Shown here piece by piece: positions 1 to 6,033 of a stretch of DNA of 9,336 bases (its first letter is position 1; every line of letters begins with the position of its first letter). The position numbers were made by a program, and so were the translations under genes. The stretch is from Candidatus Hydrogenedentota bacterium (GTDB lineage Bacteria > Hydrogenedentota > Hydrogenedentia > Hydrogenedentiales > CAITNO01): NCBI GenBank assembly GCA_903922535.1, contig CAIXUF010000545.1, positions 1 to 9,336 of the forward strand, in the 5' to 3' direction. The notes beneath the pieces were generated by a model. That model ran no database searches. It was not told the DNA's origin and worked only from the letters and a program-made list of their open reading frames with translations.

Positions 1-53
1 GCTGACGGCGGGGACGATGGTGAAAACGGCGTGCTTTCGTTTGTGTCATACAT
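1..53 (-). CDS. Start of a downstream gene of unknown function (5' fragment, runs off the window)
   Basis: An ATG on the minus strand at 53-51 opens a frame with no stop to the window edge, giving 17 codons (MYDTNESTPFSPSSPPS). It lies 37 bases after the stop of the M56 protease gene, on the same strand, with no terminator-like hairpin between them, so it is probably the third gene of the blaI-type operon. A weak purine-rich stretch (GAGAGAAAGA, 61-70) sits about 7 bases before the ATG and could act as a ribosome binding site. The visible residues are polar and rich in Ser and Pro. They show no signal peptide or recognisable family motif, so no function can be given. Confidence is limited because only 53 bases are visible. 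Confidence 0.45.
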   Translation of the reverse strand, partial: MYDTNESTPFSPSSPPS

Positions 54-90
54 GATTCAGTCTTTCTCTCTTTGTTCGTGCTGGCATCTG

Positions 91-3000
91 TTAAACGGGC
101 TGCTGGAGTCGCTTCAAATCCTGTTTGGCCTGGTCGGCTGCGGGTGTGGATGGATAGTCGCGCACGGTCTGGCGAAACAGTTCTATGGCGCGTTGAGTCT
201 GGCCCTGTCGAACACGGCACAAACCTTCCTCATGCATCGCAAACGGTGCTTTTGCGCTTGTCGGGTAGTCCAGCAGGATCTTCTCGAACTCCGTCGCGGC
301 CTCAGCATACCTGTCGAGGCTCAACTGGCATTTTGCCTTCCAGAATTGCGCATCGCCAGCCTGCTCGGCACCGGGATGCTGTTCCAAGTACTTGCTGAAT
401 TGCTCCAGTGCCGCCTTGTAGTCCTGGTGCACATATGATTTCTGCGCTTCCCTGTAGGCAGCTTCAGCGTCAGCAGCAGCTACGGGAGTCTGAGTCTCGG
501 CGTGTTGGGTGACTTGTGCGCCGCGCGGTGGAACGAAGATGACTTCTTTCAGGGACGGCAACTTGCCGCGAAGCCGGGCAATCCCTTCGTCGGTGATCTT
601 CTTGCCGAATATGAACCCGAGCCCTTTGAGCGCGGCAAGCGACTCAAGGTGCGTGAGTCCTTCATCCGTAATGTTGGTGGCACGAAGGCAAAGTTCCTCG
701 AGATGGGCCATCTTTCCAATATGAACGAGCGCCGCGTCGGTGAATTCCGCATTGGGGATGTTCAGGCGCCTCAGTGTTGGAAGATTTGTCAGCGCCGCCA
801 ATCCACCGTCCGTGAAATCGCCTGTGGAAATGTCCAGCTTCTCGATGGCCACCATCGTTCCTATATACGCCAACGCAGCGTCCGTAATGGCGGCCTTATC
901 CTGCATTAAGGGTCGAAGACTCAGTGACTTCAAGGACGTCATGGGTTTCAGTTGCGCGATGCAATCGTCCGAATAGCGGCCCGTGATCACCAGGGCTTCC
1001 AGTCCCGCCATGCGTGCCATGTTCCCGAACGATTCCGGGCGGAAACCGTCGTGCTTGCCTTGAACGTCGAGTTTCTTCAGCGGCGGGATTATGGGCAGTT
1101 GACTCATGCCCTGGTCGGTGAGGTCGTAGAACTCCAACCTTTGCAGAACAGGGAATGCCGCAAGATGGGCAAGCCCTTCTCCGGCGAAATCCCCCGCGTT
1201 TATGCGAAGCATTCGCAGGGATGGCGGTTGGGCCAGATGTTTCAATCCGTCAGATTCAAGTGAGCGCGCGCCGATGACCAACTCCTCCAGCGATGTGAGC
1301 TTCGCGAGATGGAATAGGACATCACCCGTTATTAGCCTGTCCGAAAACCCGATGCGCACTCTTTTCAAGGAATGGATCTCGGCGATACTGGCGGCGGCGG
1401 TGGCATCGAACGGCTTGGGAGAAACAACCAGCGTCTCCAGCATCGAAAGCGCCTTGAGCAGCGGCAGGTCTTCTTTCGGGACAGTGAGATTCTCGACGTA
1501 CAACGCCTTCAAGCCCGTGAGATGGGCGATGTGAGTCATACCTTTGACATCGGATGGCGCATCAGGGCCATCGGATGAAAACGCGAGCAACTCCACGCTG
1601 TCGCCAGGAAGCTCGCCGAGGAATGACAGGTCCTTGAATGCGTCCGGGGCCACCACGAGGCCCAGCCGGGTGTTCCCAGGGATGTTGACATCACCTTGGG
1701 CGGTGGCGATAGTTTCCCAGGCGTCCCCATAAAGGCACTGCCACCACAGCGCATCCTTGAGCTTCACAGCCAGTTTGTCCAGATCCAACAGTGTCCCCAC
1801 CGGACGGTCGGCGGGAAAATGAAGTGTGCGCAATTCCTCACCGGCAGGCTTCGACGCACCGGGCAATCCGGCTCCCTCTGCGTTCGGGTATTCCGCTATC
1901 GGCTCTTGCGCGTATATTGGGGGGGTAATTTGCGCCTGCTCCATGGTGGTTGCGGGCGTCGCTTCTGGGGATGGCGGGCTATCCGGAGGCGTGAGCTGTT
2001 TCTCCGACGTGACCGGCCTGAGTGGCACTTCTTGGATACCTGGCCCTGGGAGCGCGCGTGCTCTCCCGAAGTCCGTCAGCGTAAAGCCGGACGGGGCGGC
2101 GAGGACGAAGGAGAGAACGCCGTTCGAGGCCTCGACGACGGCCTGCATCAATTGGAGGCAGTTCCCGTTGATCATGAAACAATACGGCCTTGGGTACTCT
2201 GGGCGGCCTTCAGCCTGCGACTCTTCCGACACCTTGGTATCGATCTTTAGTTGCAGTCCGGACGCCAGGCTGAATAACTTCGCCAGTTCGCTGCCGCCTC
2301 CAGACTGCACATCTTCGGGACGGAAGTTGAAAATCAAGGGATCATCTTTAGTCAAGAGTTTCTTCACGTCCTGCGGCAAGGGTGAACGCGGGGGCGGGGT
2401 TTCCTCAAGTTGTTCCAGCGGCAGATCCGGGATTGACGCCCCGGAACGTCTCAGGGCTGTGTCACGCGATGTCACCAGGATTCCATAATCGCGGAAGACG
2501 AAACATACTTGGTCTTGCGTCATTTCCGAAATGGCCGCCATGATGTCCGGGGGCCACAGGTTCGTAAAGTCGTACGGCTTCAGCAGGACCTCTTTCTCCA
2601 TGGCAAAGGTCAGTTCCGATGCGATGCTCAGCATTTCGACTAGCGACGAGAGTCTGATTTCGGCGCCCCTTCCGCTCAAGGTCAGCGGTTGGCGTCCAAG
2701 AGCCGACTCCATGGCCTCCGGAAAAAGCCTCGGTCGTTTGCTGTAGTCGCCGGCTCGTGGTGTCGTCACACAGGGAACGTTCGGAGGAATGGATGCTCCC
2801 GAGATGGTCCGGGCCTTGTCGACGCTCGTTACCAAGATTCCATAGGGCCGCACGATGAAGCAGAAACTCCCGCCCGATTGTTCAGCGACTTTTTCCATGA
2901 GCTGCAGCGGATGCATATCGGTCACCGAGACTGGTGAAAATGATGGGGTGTCTTGAACGACAATAGAAAGACCGGAGGCCAGGGAGAGCGTCGACAAAAG

Positions 3001-5424
3001 ACTGTCTACCGTGTCCATGGTACAAGTCATCTTCTGTTTGGTGAGCCTTGCCCGCAAGTCCGCCGGCATTTCCGGGCGCGGCACGACACCCGACAGCGTG
3101 AGCCGGAAAGCCACCTTTGCATTGCAGTCGGTGAGCAATATGGTTCCAGCCTTCGCGTCGATCTCCGTGACGATATATCCTCCAAACCCAAACATGTCTC
3201 CAATGCGACAGGAAACGGGCTTCTCTTCGCGCAAGGCGGGTTGAATCGTGGCGCTTAGTCTGTTGTCGGCGCCCTCGATGCGCAACAGTATGGGCCCGTT
3301 CGTGTCGGACGCGGCCGAAAGCTCGACGCGAACCGCCCCTTGGCGCGCCGGAACGCGCACCGTGCCGCCGTCTGCCTGCCTGACCAGGAGAACACCGGGC
3401 GGGTCCATCGTGAATTCCTTTAACCCATATCCGCCCCGGGGTCTGACGCCCGGACAAACCCACGATTCGACGCCGCGAATCCGAATGTGCGCGAGAAACG
3501 GCTTGTCGTCCAGAACAAACAACTCCTCGGCCTCGACAGCGCTGTCTGAAACTTCCCCGGGCGGTGGAGCAGAAGATGCCGCAGGAGTGGCCGTCTCAGC
3601 CCTGTCCCCTGATGCGCGATCGTATGACGTGACGCGCACGTACTTGTCTTCCACGACGGCGATGAGGTCCAGCGGGCGGAGCACCGCCTCCAGAACCTCC
3701 AAGGCTGGCGTGTTCTTGAGTTCCACGCAGGCGACAAAACCGTTGGTCACACAGCGGGAAGTGTCGCCGGTCACAGCGGGGGCACCCGATTTCCCGGGAG
3801 CGGGAGCGACTGCAGTGTCGTCGATTACAATGGGAATATCCTGCGATTTCGAGAAGTACTCCAGAAAGTCCCGAACGTGGATGTCCTGAAATGCGATGCC
3901 ACAGTCTGCGCCGAGCGCCTTTGTCAATTCGGGGCTCGGATTGCGCGGTTCTTGATTGGCACGTCCGCTGTCCTCCTGGATCATGGCGGGTGAGGATATC
4001 CAGACGTGATGGGCTTTCACGACGTAGGTGAGCCCCATCGGCCTTAGGAGCCTGTCAAGAACCTCGCGCCAGGCCACATTGCGGATATCCGCATGGGGCA
4101 CCATGCCGTCTGTCACATACACGGGCTTTCTGCCCCGGGCATGGGAATTGGCGTCGGTGTCCATGTTGCCGGGGATCTGAACGACGCGCCAGTCTATGCA
4201 GAAGTTGAGTGGTTCGTTTGAGTCGGCAATGAAACTGAGAATCTCCATGAGGTGGATATTGTCGAACTCAATCGAGCCGGGCGCATCCAGCACTTTCTCG
4301 ATGGTGACGGGAGCCGTCGCGCGCGGCGGCGCGGAAGGGGCGGGGACGGCTGTGTTGTCCAGGGCGAGAAGCACCCGTGCGCGCGGCGGCGCCTTGGCGG
4401 CTGTACTCAGTGAAGGCAGGGCCACAAGCAGGAGCGCGATGATTGCGGCCAGGGCCCTGCCGGGCATGCGGCATGCCACGCCGCCCTGCAGCAGCAGAGA
4501 AAGTCTTGTCTTGAACGCGGCAGCCGGTCCGGCGGCCATGCCAAAGGCGGGCACGGACTCTTGCCTGCCTGTTTCGCAACTGACTATCCGGTAGAGGACC
4601 TCGGCGTAGTGGCTGCCGCTTTCGGGCAGCGCCCACAGCACCCAGGCGTCGCACGCGAGTTCAGTGTAGAGGTGCAGGCGGCGGCGCACGGGTGCCAGCA
4701 GGGGATTCCACCACCACAGGCAGGACGCGGCCAGTTCCAGCCAGCCCACCCACAGGTCGCGGCGTTTCAGGTGGGCCAACTCATGCGCGAGGATGCCCTT
4801 CCACCCGTCGCGCCCGACGCTGTCCAGCAGGTCGGCGGAAACAAAAATCCTGGGCCGCCACGGGTTCCAGACCACGGCCGAAGCTATTCCCGGCGCAACC
4901 ATGACCACGGGAGCGCGCACACCAAAAGTCGCGGCCAGTTCGTCGGTCCATTGCCGCAGCCAGTCCGGCGCGGGCCGGGCCTGTTTGACCAGCGACCGGA
5001 ACCGGCGAATACGGTGCAGGTGCAGGGCCAGCGTCAACAGGGACCCAATGCCCCAGACGATGGCCAGCAAGATCGAAGCATTACGCCATGTGAAGGGCGA
5101 CGGGGCCTTATGAACCGGCGGCGGCGCAGGGCTGGCCACTACGCGCGGCACCGGAACCACCTTTGGCATGTCCCATGCAGGCGCGGGGACCTCGCGCACC
5201 ACCGTGACGGTCTGGGTGACCGCGGGCTGGACCTTGGGAGGCGGCGGCGGGCTTTGCAGCGACACCGGCCACGCTATGACAGGCGGCAGCAGCAGCTTGA
5301 ACAGCACCACCAGCCACAAGGCATGGCAGATCGCCGGCCGAAAGCGGCCCCACCGGCACGCAACACCAACCACAATTGCCAACACCGCCACCAGGGACAC
5401 ATGAAGGGCAATATCGGTCAACAT
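91..5424 (-). CDS. BlaR1/MecR1-like M56 zinc metalloprotease fused to STN-like repeats, leucine-rich repeats and a YbgF-like TPR (1777 aa)
   Basis: The N-terminal ~345 residues are a complete M56 membrane protease. Hydrophobic segments lie near 3-23, 31-50, 114-136 and 324-342. The zinc motif HELAH is at 214-218, and the probable third ligand is E255 in the ELACD motif. BlaR1 family members (about 600 aa) then carry a penicillin-binding sensor; none is visible here. After an Ala/Pro linker come STN/secretin-N-like repeats at about 382-478, 505-601, 789-871, 903-992 and 1025-1125, with a beta-rich unassigned block at 640-780. About 14 leucine-rich repeats follow (1296-1630), then a YbgF/CpoB-like TPR (1652-1777). 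By BlaR1 topology, everything after residue ~343 is extracytoplasmic. The gene starts 12 bases after the repressor stop; an AAAGGG ribosome binding site (5432-5437) overlaps that stop codon, suggesting translational coupling. Inferred role: sense an envelope signal and trigger removal of the partner repressor. The family call for the protease part is firm; the ligand is unknown. Confidence 0.9.
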   Translation of the reverse strand: MLTDIALHVSLVAVLAIVVGVACRWGRFRPAICHALWLVVLFKLLLPPVIAWPVSLQSPPPPPKVQPAVTQTVTVVREVPAPAWDMPKVVPVPRVVASPAPPPVHKAPSPFTWRNASILLAIVWGIGSLLTLALHLHRIRRFRSLVKQARPAPDWLRQWTDELAATFGVRAPVVMVAPGIASAVVWNPWRPRIFVSADLLDSVGRDGWKGILAHELAHLKRRDLWVGWLELAASCLWWWNPLLAPVRRRLHLYTELACDAWVLWALPESGSHYAEVLYRIVSCETGRQESVPAFGMAAGPAAAFKTRLSLLLQGGVACRMPGRALAAIIALLLVALPSLSTAAKAPPRARVLLALDNTAVPAPSAPPRATAPVTIEKVLDAPGSIEFDNIHLMEILSFIADSNEPLNFCIDWRVVQIPGNMDTDANSHARGRKPVYVTDGMVPHADIRNVAWREVLDRLLRPMGLTYVVKAHHVWISSPAMIQEDSGRANQEPRNPSPELTKALGADCGIAFQDIHVRDFLEYFSKSQDIPIVIDDTAVAPAPGKSGAPAVTGDTSRCVTNGFVACVELKNTPALEVLEAVLRPLDLIAVVEDKYVRVTSYDRASGDRAETATPAASSAPPPGEVSDSAVEAEELFVLDDKPFLAHIRIRGVESWVCPGVRPRGGYGLKEFTMDPPGVLLVRQADGGTVRVPARQGAVRVELSAASDTNGPILLRIEGADNRLSATIQPALREEKPVSCRIGDMFGFGGYIVTEIDAKAGTILLTDCNAKVAFRLTLSGVVPRPEMPADLRARLTKQKMTCTMDTVDSLLSTLSLASGLSIVVQDTPSFSPVSVTDMHPLQLMEKVAEQSGGSFCFIVRPYGILVTSVDKARTISGASIPPNVPCVTTPRAGDYSKRPRLFPEAMESALGRQPLTLSGRGAEIRLSSLVEMLSIASELTFAMEKEVLLKPYDFTNLWPPDIMAAISEMTQDQVCFVFRDYGILVTSRDTALRRSGASIPDLPLEQLEETPPPRSPLPQDVKKLLTKDDPLIFNFRPEDVQSGGGSELAKLFSLASGLQLKIDTKVSEESQAEGRPEYPRPYCFMINGNCLQLMQAVVEASNGVLSFVLAAPSGFTLTDFGRARALPGPGIQEVPLRPVTSEKQLTPPDSPPSPEATPATTMEQAQITPPIYAQEPIAEYPNAEGAGLPGASKPAGEELRTLHFPADRPVGTLLDLDKLAVKLKDALWWQCLYGDAWETIATAQGDVNIPGNTRLGLVVAPDAFKDLSFLGELPGDSVELLAFSSDGPDAPSDVKGMTHIAHLTGLKALYVENLTVPKEDLPLLKALSMLETLVVSPKPFDATAAASIAEIHSLKRVRIGFSDRLITGDVLFHLAKLTSLEELVIGARSLESDGLKHLAQPPSLRMLRINAGDFAGEGLAHLAAFPVLQRLEFYDLTDQGMSQLPIIPPLKKLDVQGKHDGFRPESFGNMARMAGLEALVITGRYSDDCIAQLKPMTSLKSLSLRPLMQDKAAITDAALAYIGTMVAIEKLDISTGDFTDGGLAALTNLPTLRRLNIPNAEFTDAALVHIGKMAHLEELCLRATNITDEGLTHLESLAALKGLGFIFGKKITDEGIARLRGKLPSLKEVIFVPPRGAQVTQHAETQTPVAAADAEAAYREAQKSYVHQDYKAALEQFSKYLEQHPGAEQAGDAQFWKAKCQLSLDRYAEAATEFEKILLDYPTSAKAPFAMHEEGLCRVRQGQTQRAIELFRQTVRDYPSTPAADQAKQDLKRLQQPV
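94..471 (-). other. YbgF/CpoB-like tetratricopeptide domain at the C terminus of the M56 fusion protein
   Basis: Residues 1652-1777 hold three TPR units with the YbgF signature: AYREAQKSYVHQDYKAALEQ, then the YLEQHPG and LLDYPTS boundaries, and VRDYPSTPAADQAKQDLKRL at the end. The repeated 'YP-S-A' ends of each unit match the C-terminal domain of YbgF/CpoB, a periplasmic partner of the Tol system. In Escherichia coli, CpoB links Tol to the peptidoglycan synthase PBP1B. This fits an extracytoplasmic location for the array. A partner here is not known, and the TPR could equally serve another protein contact or oligomerisation. Confidence 0.8.
535..1539 (-). repeat. Leucine-rich repeat array (about 14 units) inside the M56 fusion protein
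   Basis: Residues 1296-1630 contain about 14 units of 22-29 residues of the form L..L.....-T/S-D-xx-L-xxL. Examples are TSLEELVIGARSLESDGLKH and AHLEELCLRATNITDEGLTH. The DGL/DEGL turn marks the ribonuclease-inhibitor/GALA-like subtype common in large proteins of planctomycete-like bacteria. A likely N-terminal cap covers residues 1198-1295. Such arrays usually form curved protein- or ligand-binding surfaces, so this is a plausible recognition face for the sensor. The exact repeat count depends on how the irregular units near residues 1451-1515 are divided. Confidence 0.8.
2050..4281 (-). repeat. Five STN/secretin-N-like repeats inside the M56 fusion protein
   Basis: Five segments of about 85-100 residues share the pattern of a short beta strand, an amphipathic helix (for example HLMEILSFIAD, SLVEMLSIAS), a strand with a hydrophobic core, a second helix with LL or VAE, and a closing pair of strands ending in V/I-T/S-S. 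Repeats 1 and 2 (3991-4281 and 3622-3912) look most like classical STN units, with a helix followed by LLRPMGLTYVV or VLRPLDLIAVV. Repeats 3 and 4 (2812-3060 and 2449-2718) are recent-looking copies: both contain YGILVTS.D.A....GASIP, at residues 861-880 and 980-999. Repeat 5 (2050-2352) is diverged. STN domains are known from secretins and TonB-dependent transducers, where they act in the periplasm. Domain assignment is by pattern only. Confidence 0.65.
4319..4392. repeat. Short GC-rich direct repeat in the linker after the last membrane segment
   Basis: The 14-base word GCGCGCGGCGGCGC occurs at 4319-4332 and again at 4379-4392, exactly 60 bases apart. On the minus strand both copies encode APPRA in the Ala/Pro linker (residues about 345-371) that joins the M56 protease to the sensor array. 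The in-frame 20-codon spacing suggests a small internal duplication in a flexible linker. It has no other visible role. Confidence 0.6.
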
Positions 5425-5431
5425 GGAAGAA

Positions 5432-5438
5432 CCCTTTC
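5432..5438 (-). promoter_or_regulatory. Ribosome binding site of the M56 protease gene, overlapping the repressor stop codon
   Basis: The minus strand reads TGAAAGGG followed by seven bases and the ATG at 5424. The purine-rich AAAGGG partly overlaps the TGA stop of the upstream repressor (5437-5439). Ribosomes ending the repressor would sit at the start region of the protease gene, which supports a coupled two-gene unit. Confidence 0.6.
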
Positions 5439-5850
5439 AGCGGTTGGGGCGGCTCTTTTTGTTGCCACGCGGTTGTTCGGCCTCGTCCAGCAACTGCCGA
5501 AACGCGGCCAGTTCTTCCGGGGTGAACTGCTGTTTTTCGACCAGGGCCAGCACCAGCGGCAGCGTTGTGCCGTCGCAGACCTTGTCCGCCAGTTCCAGCA
5601 GCCGGTCCGACAAGAAGTGTTCGCGCGTTCGGGCCGCGCGGAAGACATGGGCAACCCCCGTCTTGTCGGACTTCACAAAGCCCTTGGCCTCCAGACGCCC
5701 GAGGAGCGTCTGGATCGTGGTGTAGGCCCATCGGCTCTTTTGGGGATCGAGCCGGTCGCCCACCTCGCGCACCGTCGCGGGCCCCTCCTTCCACAGCGTC
5801 TGCAGCACCTCCATCTCAGCGTCGCTCACATCGCCCGTTCTTCGCATCAT
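5437..5850 (-). CDS. BlaI/MecI-family transcriptional repressor (137 aa)
   Basis: This is a small winged-helix repressor of the usual BlaI/MecI/CopY length (about 120-140 aa). The N-terminal DNA-binding half shows the family pattern VSDAEMEVLQTLWKEGPATV (residues 8-27), then YTTIQTLLGRLEAKGFV (43-59), which includes the recognition helix, and the wing KTGVAHVFRA (63-72). The C-terminal half (about 75-125) is the helical dimerisation domain, ending in VEKQQFTPEELAAFRQLLDE. In Staphylococcus MecI/BlaI the BlaR1/MecR1-dependent cut falls at Asn101-Phe102 in VLNFVEKEDLS. The matching segment here is VLALVEKQQFT, so the dipeptide is Ala102-Leu103. A strong AAAGGAGG (5856-5863) precedes two consecutive ATG codons. 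The first gives a 5-base spacer and the second (5847) an 8-base spacer, so the true product may lack one Met. The gene sits just downstream of two inverted repeats in its own promoter, implying autorepression. Confidence 0.95.
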   Translation of the reverse strand: MMRRTGDVSDAEMEVLQTLWKEGPATVREVGDRLDPQKSRWAYTTIQTLLGRLEAKGFVKSDKTGVAHVFRAARTREHFLSDRLLELADKVCDGTTLPLVLALVEKQQFTPEELAAFRQLLDEAEQPRGNKKSRPNR

Positions 5851-5855
5851 GCCGG

Positions 5856-5863
5856 CCTCCTTT
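5856..5863 (-). promoter_or_regulatory. Strong ribosome binding site of the repressor gene
   Basis: The minus strand carries AAAGGAGG, close to a perfect anti-16S match, 5 bases before the first ATG (5850) and 8 bases before the second (5847). The more usual 8-base spacing favours the second ATG, but the site cannot decide between them. Confidence 0.8.
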
Positions 5864-5866
5864 GCC

Positions 5867-5885
5867 GTCCTACGCCGTGTAGGAC
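5867..5885. promoter_or_regulatory. Proximal operator candidate: perfect 7-bp inverted repeat over the predicted transcription start
   Basis: GTCCTAC, five bases (GCCGT), GTAGGAC: both 7-bp arms are perfectly complementary. The site covers the predicted transcription start (about 5885) and first bases of the transcript, ahead of the repressor's ribosome binding site. It shares the CTAC-N5-GTAG core with the second repeat at 5898-5910, whose centre lies 28 bp away. BlaI/MecI repressors bind paired dyads with a TACA/TGTA core, so this is most likely one of two operator sites for the adjacent repressor. Confidence 0.7.
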
Positions 5886-5891
5886 ACCCAC

Positions 5892-5920
5892 AGTCTACTA
5901 CAGATTGTAGGATCTGTCAA
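5892..5920 (-). promoter_or_regulatory. Sigma-70-type promoter of the repressor-protease operon
   Basis: On the minus strand the -35 box is a perfect TTGACA (5915-5920), the spacer is exactly 17 bp (5898-5914), and the -10 box is TAGACT (5892-5897, four of six matches to TATAAT). Transcription should begin near 5885, giving a leader of about 35 bases before the repressor ATG. The spacer holds one inverted repeat and the start region holds another, so bound repressor would block polymerase directly. The box quality suggests the housekeeping sigma factor rather than the ECF-type factor encoded upstream. Confidence 0.75.
5898..5910. promoter_or_regulatory. Distal operator candidate within the promoter spacer (CTACA-GAT-TGTAG)
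   Basis: A perfect 5-bp inverted repeat, CTACA, GAT, TGTAG, lies between the -35 and -10 boxes and abuts the -10. The TACA/TGTA half-sites are those recognised by BlaI/MecI/CopY repressors, although the staphylococcal sites have two bases between the halves rather than three. Aligned on the minus strand with the proximal site, both read TCCTACA-N4-GTAG. This shared, slightly asymmetric core strengthens the case that one protein binds both. Confidence 0.75.
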
Positions 5921-5986
5921 GGGGGAATCAGGGACATTTTTTCACGGCGGCGGCGGCATGTGTTTCCCGCGTTGCCGGGGCGACTT

Positions 5987-6030
5987 GGCGGCGCGTTTGT
6001 CTGTGAGGTCGCACTTCATCCCGCGCCGCC
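5987..6030 (-). terminator. GC-rich hairpin just after the sigma-factor gene, possible terminator
   Basis: The arms 5987-5995 (GGCGGCGCG) and 6022-6030 (CGCGCCGCC) are a perfect 9-bp inverted repeat with a 26-base loop. The hairpin begins three bases after the stop codon of the sigma gene. No run of T follows immediately on the minus strand (a run of six A residues, not T, occurs near 5937-5942), so it is not a textbook intrinsic terminator. It may instead protect the 3' end or slow polymerase. Much of the GC repeat could also arise by chance in this composition. Confidence 0.3.
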
Positions 6031-6033
6031 GGC

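Noticed and set aside
91..5424. True secretin, or a beta-lactam resistance regulator
   Set aside because: The STN-like repeats are present without a secretin pore domain. The penicillin-binding sensor and any beta-lactamase gene are absent, so neither label is supported.
4561..5910. Long plus-strand open frame (449 codons) antisense to the M56 protease and repressor
   Set aside because: It is rich in Arg, Gln, His and Pro with no domain pattern, overlaps two well-supported genes and their promoter, and is the usual shadow of GC-rich coding on the other strand.
5987..6030. Definite intrinsic terminator after the sigma gene
   Set aside because: The 9-bp stem is perfect, but the loop is long and no T-run follows in the direction of transcription, so it is kept only as a low-confidence candidate.
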